64,000 bases of DNA from an uncultured Roseburia sp. (GCA_900753715.1 CAAEAE010000065.1:39971-103970), one strand, 5' to 3'. Positions 45,826 through 56,128 are shown, counted from the first letter of the stretch. Translations and numbers: made by a program. Notes: generated from the letters alone by a model not told the origin.

Positions 45826-48165
45826 ATGAAATTCAGTAATGGATGCTGGTTACAAAAAGAAGGTTATGCCTGTTTTTCCCCTGCAGAAATTTATTTTTCT
45901 AAGATTGAGAAGGACGTGGTGACAATCTGTGCTCCTACCAATAAAATCGTTACAAGGGGAGATACATTAGGAGGCGTAAATCTCACGATTAAGATTTCAG
46001 CGCCTTATCCGGAGGTACTGCGTGTACAGACCTATCATCACATGGGACTGATGGAGCGGACACCTGCATTTGAGATTGCAGAGCCGCAGAGCGGTAACTT
46101 AAAGGCAGAGGAAACGGACGACCGTATTATTGTTTCCTCCGGCAGCCTGCGTTTTGAAATGATGAAAGAGAACGGGACAATCAGCTTTTTCCGTGGAGAT
46201 GAGAAGATTACCGGAAGCAACGGACGGGACCTTGCTTACATGAAGACCGACTGGAAGGGAAATGCTTACGATAAGGGACCGGAAGATGCTTACATGAGAG
46301 CACAGTTATCCCTTTCCGTAGGAGAATTAATCTATGGACTCGGTGAGCGTTTCTCTGCATTTGTAAAGAACGGACAGAGCGTGGATATCTGGAATGAGGA
46401 TGGCGGAACATCTACCGAGCAGTCTTATAAGAACATTCCGTTTTATATTTCCAACAAAGGCTACGGCGTATTTGTCAACCACCCGGAGAAAGTATCGTTT
46501 GAGGTTGCAACCGAGATGGTGACCAAGGTAGAGTTTTCTGTACCGGGCGAGCAGCTTGATTATTTCCTGATTAACGGACCGACCATGAAGGACGTGCTGA
46601 TGCGTTATACCGATATCACAGGCAAACCGTCTCTTCCGGCACCGTGGACCTTCGGACTGTGGTTATCTACTTCATTTACTACAAACTACGATGAAAAGAC
46701 AGTCAACAGCTTTGTAGACGGAATGCTTGACCGTGGAATTCCGTTAAAAGTTTTCCATTTTGACTGCTTCTGGATGAAGGATTTCAACTGGTGTGATTTC
46801 ACCTGGGATTCAAGAGTATTCCCGGACCCGGAGGGCATGATTAAACGTCTCAAAGAGAAAGGTCTTAAAATCTGCGTCTGGATTAACAGCTATGTAGGAC
46901 AGGAATCCTCCATGTTTGAAGAGGGCGTAAAGGGAGGTTATTTCTTAAAACGTCCAAACGGCGATGTATGGCAGTGGGATATGTGGCAGCCGGGACTTGC
47001 AATTGTCGATTTCACCAATCCGGCAGCCTGCGAATGGTATTCCAAGAAGTTAGAGGCACTGATGGATATGGGTGTCGACTGCTTCAAGACAGACTTCGGT
47101 GAGCGTATTCCAACCGACTGTGTCTACTATGACGGTTCCGACCCTGTGAAGATGCACAACTACTATACCTACCTTTACAATAAGGTAGTATACAATGTAG
47201 TCAAGAAGAAAAAGGGCGAGAAGGAGGCAATCCTCTTTGCACGTTCTGCAACAGCAGGTGGTCAGAAATTCCCGGTACACTGGGGTGGAGACTGCTGGTC
47301 TGATTATGAGTCCATGGAAGAGAGCTTACGCGGCGGACTCTCCCTGACAAGCTCCGGTTTTGGTTTCTGGAGCCATGATATCGGCGGTTTCGAGAGTACT
47401 TCCACACCGGATGTATACAAGAGATGGTGTGCATTTGGACTTCTCTCTACCCATTCAAGACTGCACGGTTCTACTTCTTACCGTGTTCCATGGGTATATG
47501 ATGAGGAAGCAGTTGACGTTGTCCGTTTCTTTGCAAAATTAAAGGCATCCTTAATGCCGTACTTATACCGCAATGCTATTGAGACTTCTAAGACCGGTGT
47601 GCCGATGATGCGGAGCATGGTTTTAGAATTTACAGAGGATAAGAACTGTGCATATCTTGCAAGCCAGTATATGTTAGGTGATTCTCTGTTAGTTGCACCT
47701 ATCTTTAACGACCAGAGCATGGCAGAGTACTATCTGCCGGAGGGAACCTGGACGTCCCTTCTGACCGGAGAAGTAAAAGAAGGCGGCAAGTGGTACAAAG
47801 AGAAACAAGGTTATTTAAGCATCCCGCTTTATGTCAGAGAGGGAAGCATTGTGGCACGCGGTGCACATGATGACGATGCCGTTTACGATTATGCAGACGG
47901 CGTAACCTTAAACGCATATGCAGTCAAACCGGGCAAGAGTGCCGAGACAGCCGTATACAGCGGAGACAATGTAAAAGAGCTGACAGCAGCCATCCGCAAT
48001 GAAAATGGCAGCTACCAGATTCATGTGGAAGCGAAAAAGCCATGCAAGGTTGTTCTTGTAAATGCAGGAACTCCGGCTTCCGTAGATGGTGCATCCTATA
48101 CAATGGAGCAGGATAATGTGGTAATTTCCTTAGACGGCAGCGCAGATGTGAAAGCCGTTTACTAG
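45826..48165 (+). CDS. GH31 alpha-xylosidase (YicI-like, cytoplasmic)
   Basis: 779 residues, close to E. coli YicI. No signal peptide. N-terminal beta-sandwich, then a barrel with WTFGLWLSTSF, HFDCFWMKDF, nucleophile D423 in CFKTDFGERIP and acid/base D489 in GGDCWSDYESM; the 66-residue spacing equals that of YicI (416/482). KTDFGE plus the FWMKDF loop favour alpha-xylosidase over alpha-glucosidase. It removes alpha-1,6-xylose from the non-reducing end of xyloglucan oligosaccharides (isoprimeverose). AAGGAG precedes the ATG. Codon use looks highly optimised. Single-gene unit ended by a terminator at 48187-48226. Confidence 0.93.
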   Translation: MKFSNGCWLQKEGYACFSPAEIYFSKIEKDVVTICAPTNKIVTRGDTLGGVNLTIKISAPYPEVLRVQTYHHMGLMERTPAFEIAEPQSGNLKAEETDDRIIVSSGSLRFEMMKENGTISFFRGDEKITGSNGRDLAYMKTDWKGNAYDKGPEDAYMRAQLSLSVGELIYGLGERFSAFVKNGQSVDIWNEDGGTSTEQSYKNIPFYISNKGYGVFVNHPEKVSFEVATEMVTKVEFSVPGEQLDYFLINGPTMKDVLMRYTDITGKPSLPAPWTFGLWLSTSFTTNYDEKTVNSFVDGMLDRGIPLKVFHFDCFWMKDFNWCDFTWDSRVFPDPEGMIKRLKEKGLKICVWINSYVGQESSMFEEGVKGGYFLKRPNGDVWQWDMWQPGLAIVDFTNPAACEWYSKKLEALMDMGVDCFKTDFGERIPTDCVYYDGSDPVKMHNYYTYLYNKVVYNVVKKKKGEKEAILFARSATAGGQKFPVHWGGDCWSDYESMEESLRGGLSLTSSGFGFWSHDIGGFESTSTPDVYKRWCAFGLLSTHSRLHGSTSYRVPWVYDEEAVDVVRFFAKLKASLMPYLYRNAIETSKTGVPMMRSMVLEFTEDKNCAYLASQYMLGDSLLVAPIFNDQSMAEYYLPEGTWTSLLTGEVKEGGKWYKEKQGYLSIPLYVREGSIVARGAHDDDAVYDYADGVTLNAYAVKPGKSAETAVYSGDNVKELTAAIRNENGSYQIHVEAKKPCKVVLVNAGTPASVDGASYTMEQDNVVISLDGSADVKAVY

Positions 48166-48186
48166 GCGGAACAATAACAATTGGAC

Positions 48187-48226
48187 AAAACCCGCGCATA
48201 CTTTAAAAAAGATGTGCGGGTTTTTT
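48187..48226 (+). terminator. Terminator after the GH31 gene
   Basis: Stem AAAACCCGCGCAT/ATGTGCGGGTTTT (one G-U) with a long A-rich loop and a six-T run; the GH3 gene starts within 12 bases. Confidence 0.9.
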
Positions 48227-48236
48227 GAGGATGATT

Positions 48237-50426
48237 ATGAAGGAAGAAAAAATGGAGGCTTCGATTGAGAAGCTGTTGAAAGAACTGACACTGGAAGAAA
48301 AAATATCCATGATTCACGGGGCGGGACTGTTCCGCACGGCGGCGGTGGAGCGTCTTGGAATTCCGGCACTTTTTATGTCCGACGGTCCGATGGGTGTCCG
48401 GGCAGAATTTGCCGATGATGAGTGGCGCAATACCGGGACAACGGAGGACTTTGTGTCCTATCTGCCCTGCAATAGTGCAATTGCATCTACCTGGAACAGA
48501 AAGCTGGCAAAGAGTGCCGGTCAGGTGCTCGGGGAAGAAGCGAGAGGCAGAGGAAAAGATATCATTTTAGCACCGGGCATCAATATTAAGAGAAGCCCGC
48601 TCTGCGGAAGAAATTTTGAGTATATGAGCGAGGATCCGCGTCTGATTGAAGAACTGGTGGTTCCGTTAGTGGAAGGAATCCAGGAGAACGACGTGGCAGC
48701 CTGTGTCAAACATTTTGCAGCAAATTCACAGGAGACACAGCGGCTTTTAGTAGACACTTTGGTGGACGAGCGGACGTTGCAGGAAATTTATTTTCCGGGC
48801 TTTTTGGCAGCGGTAGAAAAAGGAAACATCTTTTCACTGATGGGAGCGTATAACCGCTTAAACGGTGAGCACTGCTGTACGAGCAAGAGCCTTTTAAACC
48901 GTGTGCTTCGTGAGGAGTGGGGCTTTGACGGCATGGTGGTATCCGACTGGGGCGGAGTTCATGACACAACCCTTGCAGCAGAATCAGCGCTGGATATCGA
49001 AATGGATGTCGTGTATACATTCGACAAACATCATATGGCAGACCCGCTATTGGAGAAAATCAAATCCGGGGAGCTGCCGGAATCCCTTGTCGATGAAAAA
49101 ATCCGCAATATTCTGCGCCTGATGCACCGGCTGCATATGATTGGAGAAGGAAAAGAGACGCGTAAGAGCGGCACCTATGATTCCCATGAGCACCAGAAGG
49201 CAGCGCTTGATGTGGCAAGAGAATCTGTGATTCTGTTAAAAAATGAAGACCATCTGTTACCGCTTCCGGAAGGAAAAGAGGCAGGCAAAATTGCAGTCAT
49301 CGGTGCAAATGCGGCAGCAATCCACTCCAACGGCGGCGGAAGTGCAGAGATTAAGGCGCTTTATGAGATTTCGCCGTTGCTTGGAATCAAGAAACTTCTC
49401 GGCGGAAATGCGAAGGTGACGTATGCACCGGGCTATTTTGTTCCCGGAAAAGAAGGAAAATCCGAGATTAACTGGCAGGGGGACAGCACCAGACATATCG
49501 AGGAGGAGAAGGCAAAGGAGCGGGCGGCAGAGGAAGCGCTTTCCCCGGAAGAGAAAGAAGCAAAACGGATTGCCAGAGAAGAGGAACTTCGCAGGCAGTA
49601 TTTTGATGAGGCAGTGCGCCTTGCAAAAGAGAGTGACACGGTTATTTTCGTGGGTGGCTTAAACCACGACTACGATGTGGAGGGAAAGGATAGAGAGGAT
49701 ATCACGCTTCCTTACGGACAGGACGAACTGATTGCCGCACTTCTTGAGGCTAATCCGGACACGGTCATCTGTCTGTACGCAGGTGCTCCGGTTGCAATGC
49801 CGTGGAAGGAGCAGGCAAAGGCAATCGTGTGGAGCTACTATGCCGGAATGGAGGGCGGAACGGCACTGGCAGAGACATTATTTGGCAGGGTGAATCCGTC
49901 CGGAAAACTGGCAGAAACTTTTATTAAGAAGAGCTCTGACTGCCCGGCACACTCGATTGGAACCTTCGGCAGAAAAGACGTGGTCGAGTACAAAGAGGGC
50001 GTGATGGTCGGCTATCGTTACTACGATACAAAGGATACGGAGGTAAACTTCTGTTTCGGACACGGACTTTCTTATACTACGTTTGAATACAACGGATTAA
50101 GTGCAGAGGTTTTGGAAGACGGAGACGTTCAGGTAACGGTGACCGTCAAAAATACCGGAACAAGAGCCGGAAAAGAAATTGTGCAGATTTATGTGGCACC
50201 GCTTGATAAATCACCGTTTGAACGTCCTTCCCACGAGTTAAAAGCATTTGAGAAAACAAAGCTTGCGCCGGGAGAAGAAAAAACGCTTGCATTCCTGCTG
50301 ACCGCAAAGGATTTTACCTGTTACGATGAGAAGGAAAAGGGCTTCGTGTTACAGCACGGACGATATGAGATTCAGGCGGCAGCATCGTCAAGGGATGTGC
50401 GCGGTACGGTTTTGATTACGCAATAA
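48237..50426 (+). CDS. GH3 beta-glucosidase/beta-xylosidase-type enzyme (cytoplasmic)
   Basis: 729 residues; of several in-frame starts, ATG 48237 is best spaced to the GAGG site that overlaps the terminator tail. No signal peptide. Domain 1 barrel with MSDGPMGVR, GRNFEYMSEDP, CVKHFAANSQET and nucleophile D237 in MVVSDWGGV. Domain 2 has GGSAEI and the GLNHDYDVEGKDRE loop. A C-terminal fibronectin-III-like domain follows. A lysine/glutamate-rich segment (about 415-460) is inserted before the strand VIFVGGLNHD and looks like a charged helix. It should release beta-linked glucose from xyloglucan backbone fragments after GH31 trimming. The next gene follows after 36 bases. Confidence 0.9.
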   Translation: MKEEKMEASIEKLLKELTLEEKISMIHGAGLFRTAAVERLGIPALFMSDGPMGVRAEFADDEWRNTGTTEDFVSYLPCNSAIASTWNRKLAKSAGQVLGEEARGRGKDIILAPGINIKRSPLCGRNFEYMSEDPRLIEELVVPLVEGIQENDVAACVKHFAANSQETQRLLVDTLVDERTLQEIYFPGFLAAVEKGNIFSLMGAYNRLNGEHCCTSKSLLNRVLREEWGFDGMVVSDWGGVHDTTLAAESALDIEMDVVYTFDKHHMADPLLEKIKSGELPESLVDEKIRNILRLMHRLHMIGEGKETRKSGTYDSHEHQKAALDVARESVILLKNEDHLLPLPEGKEAGKIAVIGANAAAIHSNGGGSAEIKALYEISPLLGIKKLLGGNAKVTYAPGYFVPGKEGKSEINWQGDSTRHIEEEKAKERAAEEALSPEEKEAKRIAREEELRRQYFDEAVRLAKESDTVIFVGGLNHDYDVEGKDREDITLPYGQDELIAALLEANPDTVICLYAGAPVAMPWKEQAKAIVWSYYAGMEGGTALAETLFGRVNPSGKLAETFIKKSSDCPAHSIGTFGRKDVVEYKEGVMVGYRYYDTKDTEVNFCFGHGLSYTTFEYNGLSAEVLEDGDVQVTVTVKNTGTRAGKEIVQIYVAPLDKSPFERPSHELKAFEKTKLAPGEEKTLAFLLTAKDFTCYDEKEKGFVLQHGRYEIQAAASSRDVRGTVLITQ

Positions 50427-50462
50427 GAAGCATGTTCAAAAAAATAATCTGGAGAAAATAAA

Positions 50463-52103
50463 ATGGCACGTATAAAGCTGGCAGCCGTATTCAGTGATGA
50501 ATGTGTGCTGCAAAGAGAAAAAAATATAGCAATTTTTGGAACAGGGGAAGAAGGAACACTTGTAAAAGCAAACCTTTGCGGAAAAACACTGGAAACAGAG
50601 GAGGTGCAGGAAAGCGAGGGGGAAGCGCGCATAAAGAATGGCAGATTTGAGATTCTTCTGCCGCCGCTTGCAGCGGGACTTCATCACACGCTCACTGTGA
50701 CGGACGGAACCGATACGGTCACACTTAAAGAGATTGCAATCGGTGAAGTGTGGTTAGCGGGCGGACAGTCCAATATGGAATTTGAACTGCAGAACTGCAC
50801 CGAGCATGAGGTGTTAAACAATCCGGCCAATGAGATGATTCGTTTTTATTATACGCAGAAAAAGGCATACATGGACGCAGACTTTTTTGCATCCGAGGAG
50901 CAGACGGCCTGGGAGTGTTTCGGCGGCAAGGGAACAAAATACTGGTCTGCGGTTGGCTACTTTTTTGCTGCAAAACTACAGGAGAAGTTACAGGTTCCGG
51001 TCGGAATTATCGGCTGTAACTGGGGCGGCACGTCCGCATCTGCCTGGATGCCAAGAGAAGCACTTTTAGAGGATCGTGATTTACAGATTTATGTCGGTCT
51101 CTATGAGGAGGCGGTCGCCGGAAAGAGCGAGGAAGAACAGCGCAAGGAATACGATGAGTATGTCATATATCAGGCGGAATTTGATAAAAAAGCGGACGCC
51201 TGCTATCGGGAAAACCCGGATATTGAGTGGGCACAGGTACTAGAAATCGTCGGGGAATGCCGCTGGCCGGGACCGATGGGATGCAGCAATCCGTACCGGC
51301 CTGCAGGACTTTATGAGTGTATGTTAAAGCGCGTGATGCCATATTCCCTGAAAGGATTTCTTTATTATCAGGGAGAGAGCGATGACCACCTGCCGCATCT
51401 GTATCAGAAGCTTTTTACCCGCATGATTCGCCAGTGGAGAGAAGACTGGTGCGATGAGACACTTCCATTCGTATTCGCACAGCTTCCGATGCACCGTTAC
51501 AAGCAGGATGCGGATTTTAAGAACTGGTGCTTAATCCGCGAGGCACAGAAAGGTGTCTATGACACGGTAAAACATACTGGAATGGCATGTATTCTTGACC
51601 AGGGTGTCTTTAACGACATTCATCCGAAGGCAAAAAAGACGGTAGGCGAGCGGATGTGTGCGCAGGCACTCGCGGTGGCATACCAAAAAGAGAACGAGGC
51701 GGATGCAGACGGACCGCTCTTTACCTATGCGGAAATCCGAAAAGACGGTTTGCGCCTTCATTTTGAAAATGCCACGGGTGGTTTTACTCTTGATGACGGA
51801 GCGGAGAGAAAAGCGCTCTATGAAGGAGAAAAGGTGTCAGATATCGGATTTGAGATTGCCGGGGAGGATGGAGTGTATGCTCCGGCAGAGGCGGTAATTG
51901 AAAAAGAAACGATATTTGTAGGAAATAAAACGATAAGCACACCGGTTTTTGCACGCTATCAGTGGACCAATTATGGCGAGGTGCGGCTGTTTGGAAAGAA
52001 CGGGATTCCGGTGGCACCATTTCGGACCAGCCGGAACGATGGTTTTGTGCCATTAAATCAGAAGGCGGAAATCGGACAGAAGATGGAATGTGCAACAAGG
52101 TAA
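50463..52103 (+). CDS. SASA/SGNH carbohydrate acetylesterase
   Basis: 546 residues, no signal peptide. The N-terminal beta domain is followed by the SGNH core: nucleophile S103 in LAGGQSNMEFE, block II/III residues in GIIGCNWGGTSASAW, GFLYYQGESD, and the catalytic pair D385/H387 in FNDIHPKAK. The family is annotated as sialate 9-O-acetylesterase, but several members deacetylate plant glycans. Here, next to GH31/GH3/GH42, deacetylation of imported xyloglucan oligosaccharides (galactose O-acetyl groups) is more likely; no sialidase or sialic-acid genes are present. The start ATG follows TCTGGAG. Likely co-transcribed with GH3. Confidence 0.85.
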   Translation: MARIKLAAVFSDECVLQREKNIAIFGTGEEGTLVKANLCGKTLETEEVQESEGEARIKNGRFEILLPPLAAGLHHTLTVTDGTDTVTLKEIAIGEVWLAGGQSNMEFELQNCTEHEVLNNPANEMIRFYYTQKKAYMDADFFASEEQTAWECFGGKGTKYWSAVGYFFAAKLQEKLQVPVGIIGCNWGGTSASAWMPREALLEDRDLQIYVGLYEEAVAGKSEEEQRKEYDEYVIYQAEFDKKADACYRENPDIEWAQVLEIVGECRWPGPMGCSNPYRPAGLYECMLKRVMPYSLKGFLYYQGESDDHLPHLYQKLFTRMIRQWREDWCDETLPFVFAQLPMHRYKQDADFKNWCLIREAQKGVYDTVKHTGMACILDQGVFNDIHPKAKKTVGERMCAQALAVAYQKENEADADGPLFTYAEIRKDGLRLHFENATGGFTLDDGAERKALYEGEKVSDIGFEIAGEDGVYAPAEAVIEKETIFVGNKTISTPVFARYQWTNYGEVRLFGKNGIPVAPFRTSRNDGFVPLNQKAEIGQKMECATR

Positions 52104-52154
52104 CAGATTGCTTGAAAAAATAATGATAGGATTGTGTTATTAAAAAAGGAATTA

Positions 52155-52208
52155 TTACAAGAAAAGTTCTCCCGGAACATATTATAATGATTTTGGTTAC
52201 AAGAAAAG
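52155..52208 (+). promoter_or_regulatory. Paired direct repeats TTACAAGAAAAG around a -10 element
   Basis: TTACAAGAAAAG occurs at 52155-52166 and again at 52197-52208, 42 bases apart (about four helix turns). TATAAT lies between them at 52183-52188, and no -35 hexamer is visible. An AraC-type activator binding such repeats would be the expected arrangement; the YesN-type regulator at 44080 is a candidate. Inference only. Confidence 0.45.
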
Positions 52209-52238
52209 GAATTGTAGAATTGTTGGGAGGACTTTTTT

Positions 52239-53984
52239 ATGGAAAAAGGAATGATTTCACACCGCGCTGCCGGAAATGAATGTTATGCGTTAAATGAAGC
52301 GCAGCTTGTGATTACGATAAAGACCGGATATGACGTTGCGGAAGTATTTTTACATTACGGTGATCCGTTTTCTTCCGGAATTATGGGAAGCGACACCAAG
52401 TGGAGCGGCGAGCGGGTGAAGATGGAGCCGGGAAGGGTACTGGCGTACCATAGGCTTTGGACGATTACGGTGGAGCCGGAGTACAAGCGCTGCAAATATT
52501 ATTTTGAACTTCATGGCGAAGACGGGGAAGAGATTTTTTATTTTGAGGATGGCTGCTATGAAAAGGAGAGATTACTCATTCCGGGCAGGAAGGAACAGTA
52601 TTTCTTTTTTCCATGGATGAATCCGTCAGACATTGCCGAAACGCCGGACTGGGTGGCAGATACCGTCTGGTATCAGATATTCCCGGATCGTTTCTGCGAC
52701 GGGGGCAGCGGAGAAAAATCTCCTTACACAAAGGAATGGAAGTACAAAAAAACCGGGCTTTGGGATGTGTATGGCGGAGATTTAAGGGGAATCCGGGAGA
52801 AACTTCCGTACTTAAAAGAACTTGGAATTACCGGAATCTATCTGACGCCGATTTTTGCATCGGACTCCAATCACAAGTACGATACGACGGATTACCGGAA
52901 AATTGACCCGGCGTTTGGAACGGAAGAGGAGTTAAAAAGTCTGGTAAAAGAGGCGCATACTGCGGGAATCCGTGTGATGTTGGACGCGGTGTTTAACCAC
53001 TGCGGGGAAAAATTTGCACCCTGGCAGGATGTCGTGGAGAAGGGACCGGATTCAAAGTACTATGACTGGTTTTTCATAAAAAAATGGCCGTTTCAGAAGA
53101 ACCGCCATAACACGAGAGAGGGAAATTACTACGCATTTGCGTTTGCAGACCCGATGCCTAAATTAAACACGAATCAGCCAGAAGTCGTTTCGTATTTTAC
53201 AGAGCTATGCAGTTACTGGTTAAAGGAATGGCAGATTGACGGCATCCGGTTTGATGTGGGAAATGAAGTGTCACACTCGTTTTTAAAACAGCTCCGGCAC
53301 AGCTTAAAGGCTGTGAATCCAGAGGTGTATCTGCTCGGAGAAATCTGGCACGATTCCATCGAATGGCTGAAAGGGGACGAGTACGATTCCGTGATGAATT
53401 ACCCGTTCTGTCAGAGCCTGAATGATTTTTATATGGATGACACCCGCACGGCGGAGGATTTTTCACATGGCATCAACCGTTGTTACAGTCTCTACTATGA
53501 GCAGATGAACCGGGTGCTGTTTAACCTGTTGGATTCCCATGACACAGAGCGGCTGTATACAAGAGTGGGAAAAAATGCCGGAAAATTCTATCAGCAGCTT
53601 GCCGTACTTTTTACGATGCAGGGAAGCCCCTGTATTTTCTACGGAACGGAGCTTCTGATGGAAGGCGGACATGACCCGGATTGCAGACGGTGTATGCCGT
53701 GGACGGACATTGAAGCGGGCAGATATGATACGGAACTCTCCCGGATGAAAACTCTGATTTCCATACGCCAAAAATACGATGCGTGTAAGAGCGGAAATAT
53801 CACCTGGAAATTTGACAGGAAAATGCAACGGGTGGTATGGTATGAGAAGGATGAAACAATCGGTGTCGTGCTGAACGGACAGAAGGAGGCAGCAGGGGTG
53901 AATGTACCCGGAAAGGTGTTGTTTTCTTATGGTTACGGGGATGGACGTCTGGCGGAGGACGGTGTTATCATCTATACAAAATAA
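52239..53984 (+). CDS. GH13 neopullulanase/cyclomaltodextrinase-like enzyme
   Basis: 581 residues, cytoplasmic. An N-terminal CBM34-like domain (1-125) precedes the barrel, which begins WVADTVWYQIFPDRFCDG. Catalytic residues: D339 in GIRFDVGNEV, E368 in LLGEIWHD, D435 in LLDSHDTERL; GGDLRGIREKLPYLKELGI is typical of subfamily 20. It hydrolyses short alpha-glucans. Its place between the esterase and GH42 is odd for a beta-glucan locus. About 40% or more visual identity to the GH13 at 61335 in the barrel marks the two as paralogues. GGGAGG lies 9 bases before the ATG. Confidence 0.9.
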   Translation: MEKGMISHRAAGNECYALNEAQLVITIKTGYDVAEVFLHYGDPFSSGIMGSDTKWSGERVKMEPGRVLAYHRLWTITVEPEYKRCKYYFELHGEDGEEIFYFEDGCYEKERLLIPGRKEQYFFFPWMNPSDIAETPDWVADTVWYQIFPDRFCDGGSGEKSPYTKEWKYKKTGLWDVYGGDLRGIREKLPYLKELGITGIYLTPIFASDSNHKYDTTDYRKIDPAFGTEEELKSLVKEAHTAGIRVMLDAVFNHCGEKFAPWQDVVEKGPDSKYYDWFFIKKWPFQKNRHNTREGNYYAFAFADPMPKLNTNQPEVVSYFTELCSYWLKEWQIDGIRFDVGNEVSHSFLKQLRHSLKAVNPEVYLLGEIWHDSIEWLKGDEYDSVMNYPFCQSLNDFYMDDTRTAEDFSHGINRCYSLYYEQMNRVLFNLLDSHDTERLYTRVGKNAGKFYQQLAVLFTMQGSPCIFYGTELLMEGGHDPDCRRCMPWTDIEAGRYDTELSRMKTLISIRQKYDACKSGNITWKFDRKMQRVVWYEKDETIGVVLNGQKEAAGVNVPGKVLFSYGYGDGRLAEDGVIIYTK

Positions 53985-54007
53985 GAGAAAAGAGAAGGTG
54001 GAGGAAT

Positions 54008-56029
54008 ATGTTTGATAAACTGACACTTGGGGTATGTTACTATCCGGAGCACTGGGAGAAATCCATGTGGGCGGATGACCTGGAGCGGATGAAGTCCTAC
54101 GGGCTTTCTGTGATACGAATCGGGGAGTTTGCATGGAACAAATTTGAGCCGGAGGAAGGCAGATTTACATTTGATTTTTTTGATGAATTTATTGCGTTGA
54201 CGGAAGAAAAGGGAATGAAGGTCATTCTTGGTACACCGACTGCAACACCGCCGGCATGGCTGACCACGAAATATCCGGAGGTGCTCAATGCGGATGTTGA
54301 CGGGAACTTAATCCGGCATGGAATGAGGCGTCATGCCAGCTTAAATTCTCCCAAATATATCGAAAAATCGCGCATCATCACAGAGAAGCTCGCAGAACAT
54401 TACGGGGACTGTAAGACGATTGTGGGCTGGCAGATTGACAATGAAATCAACTGTGAAAAGGATGTTTACTATTCCGAGAGCGACCACGCGGCGTTTGCGG
54501 TTTATTTAAAAGAAAAATATAAGACGCTTGATGCGTTAAACGATGCGATGGGAACGGTTTTCTGGAATCAGACTTATACCGACTGGAATCAGGTACGGCT
54601 CACCCAGCACACGAATAACGGCAGTACGAATCCGCATATGGCATTGGAGGAGAAGCGTTTTATTTCCGATACCTGTGTACGTTTTATCCGGATGCAGGCA
54701 AAGATTATCCGAAAATATGCGAAAAATGCGTTTGTCACGACAAACGGGCTTTTTGCACATCTTGACTATCACAGCCTGATTGGAACGGGACTGGACTTTA
54801 TCACCTATGACAATTATCCGAATTTTGCCTACGGGATTGAGCGAAATCCAAAAGAGGATGAGCTAAATGACAGGGATGCCGCTATCAACCTTACCAGAAG
54901 CCGTTCCATATCCGGTACGTTTGGAATTATGGAGCAGCAGTCCGGGGCAGGCGGCTGGAATGTCCGCTTAGAGCAGCCGATGCCAAAACCGGGACAGATA
55001 AAGCTCTGGGCACTTGAAGCGATTGCAGAGGGCGCCGATTTTGTCAGCTTTTTCCGTTGGCGCACCTGTACTTTTGGAACGGAAATTTACTGGCATGGAT
55101 TAAACGATTACTCCAATCGGGACAACCGCAGACTGCGCGAGTTGAAGCAGGTTGCAGAGGCGGTTGAAAGAATTGAACCGGTTTTTGGCAGCAAGTATCA
55201 GGCGCAGGCGGTGATTTTGCAGGACTATGACAACGAGTGGGACGGTGAGTGTGATGTATGGCACGGTCCGCTCTCGGCAAGAAGCAAGATGGGATGGGTG
55301 GAAGCGCTGGAATTTGCGCACATTCCATATGATTTCTGTAACGTGACGGAGGAGCTTACGGCGGAGGATTTAAAGCCATATCAGTTTGCGGTTTACGCAC
55401 ACCCTGCGATTATGACGGCAAAGCGTGCAAAAGTGCTTGAGGAATATGTGGCAGGCGGCGGAATCCTTGTTGTGGGAAGCCGTGCCGGTTATAAGAATCT
55501 GACCGGAAAATGTACGACAATGCCGATGCCGGGATACCTTGCAAAGGTGCTTGGAGCGGAAGTGGAGGACTATACGTTTGTTTCACCGGAAATCAAGGAG
55601 ATGGGCTGTCAGGTGGGACAGGAGGTGCTGCCGGCGCCGGTATTTAACGATATTTTAAATCCGCTGACCGCAAAGGTGCTTGGTACTTTTACCAAGAGCT
55701 ATTATGCGGGTGAGGCGGCACTTACGGAAAATGTGTTCGGTGCGGGAAAAGCATATTATTTCGGCGGCGGCTTTGACCGTAAGACGGCAGAGGGCCTCCT
55801 TACTATCATGGGCATTGTCCCTGTGACCGAAGCGTATGTGAAGGCGCCGGAGAGCGTCCAGGTGACCATCCGCAGAAACGGGGAGAAACGCTATCTGTTT
55901 CTCATGAATTATAAAGGAGAAGAGGCAAAAGTAGTTTTAAATGGAAGCTATTATGAGAGAATCCGGAAAGAGACGCTTGCCGGAGAGATTACGATGGCAG
56001 GCTACGAGGTGCTCTGCTTAGAGGTGTAA
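54008..56029 (+). CDS. GH42 beta-galactosidase
   Basis: 673 residues, cytoplasmic. GH42 barrel: LGVCYYPEHW at the start, PTATPPAWL, acid/base E146 in GWQIDNEIN, TYDNYP, and nucleophile E309 in GIMEQQSGAGGWN. FFRWRTCTFGTEIYWHG follows. A trimerisation Rossmann-like domain (about 400-600) and a C-terminal beta domain complete it. It releases beta-galactose; in this locus the target would be galactosyl side chains of xyloglucan after defucosylation by GH29. Sits 23 bases after the GH13 gene (GGTGGAGG before the ATG), same operon. Confidence 0.95.
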   Translation: MFDKLTLGVCYYPEHWEKSMWADDLERMKSYGLSVIRIGEFAWNKFEPEEGRFTFDFFDEFIALTEEKGMKVILGTPTATPPAWLTTKYPEVLNADVDGNLIRHGMRRHASLNSPKYIEKSRIITEKLAEHYGDCKTIVGWQIDNEINCEKDVYYSESDHAAFAVYLKEKYKTLDALNDAMGTVFWNQTYTDWNQVRLTQHTNNGSTNPHMALEEKRFISDTCVRFIRMQAKIIRKYAKNAFVTTNGLFAHLDYHSLIGTGLDFITYDNYPNFAYGIERNPKEDELNDRDAAINLTRSRSISGTFGIMEQQSGAGGWNVRLEQPMPKPGQIKLWALEAIAEGADFVSFFRWRTCTFGTEIYWHGLNDYSNRDNRRLRELKQVAEAVERIEPVFGSKYQAQAVILQDYDNEWDGECDVWHGPLSARSKMGWVEALEFAHIPYDFCNVTEELTAEDLKPYQFAVYAHPAIMTAKRAKVLEEYVAGGGILVVGSRAGYKNLTGKCTTMPMPGYLAKVLGAEVEDYTFVSPEIKEMGCQVGQEVLPAPVFNDILNPLTAKVLGTFTKSYYAGEAALTENVFGAGKAYYFGGGFDRKTAEGLLTIMGIVPVTEAYVKAPESVQVTIRRNGEKRYLFLMNYKGEEAKVVLNGSYYERIRKETLAGEITMAGYEVLCLEV

Positions 56030-56061
56030 AGCGTTTGGCGAAGCAGTTTGGGGTTTTGTCC

Positions 56062-56090
56062 TTGAAATATGACAGGAAATAGAATACAAT
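56062..56090 (+). promoter_or_regulatory. Promoter for the PfkB kinase gene
   Basis: TTGAAA at 56062-56067 and TACAAT at 56085-56090 with a 17-base spacer, 38 bases before the ATG. Confidence 0.65.
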
Positions 56091-56128
56091 AGAGCTATCT
56101 GTTGTATGGAAGAAAGGGAGGAACCGCA

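Noticed and set aside
50463..52103. Sialic-acid metabolism based on the SASA esterase
   Set aside because: No sialidase, NanE/NanK or sialate transporter lies nearby; dapA at 221 has the motifs of the DAP enzyme rather than NanA.
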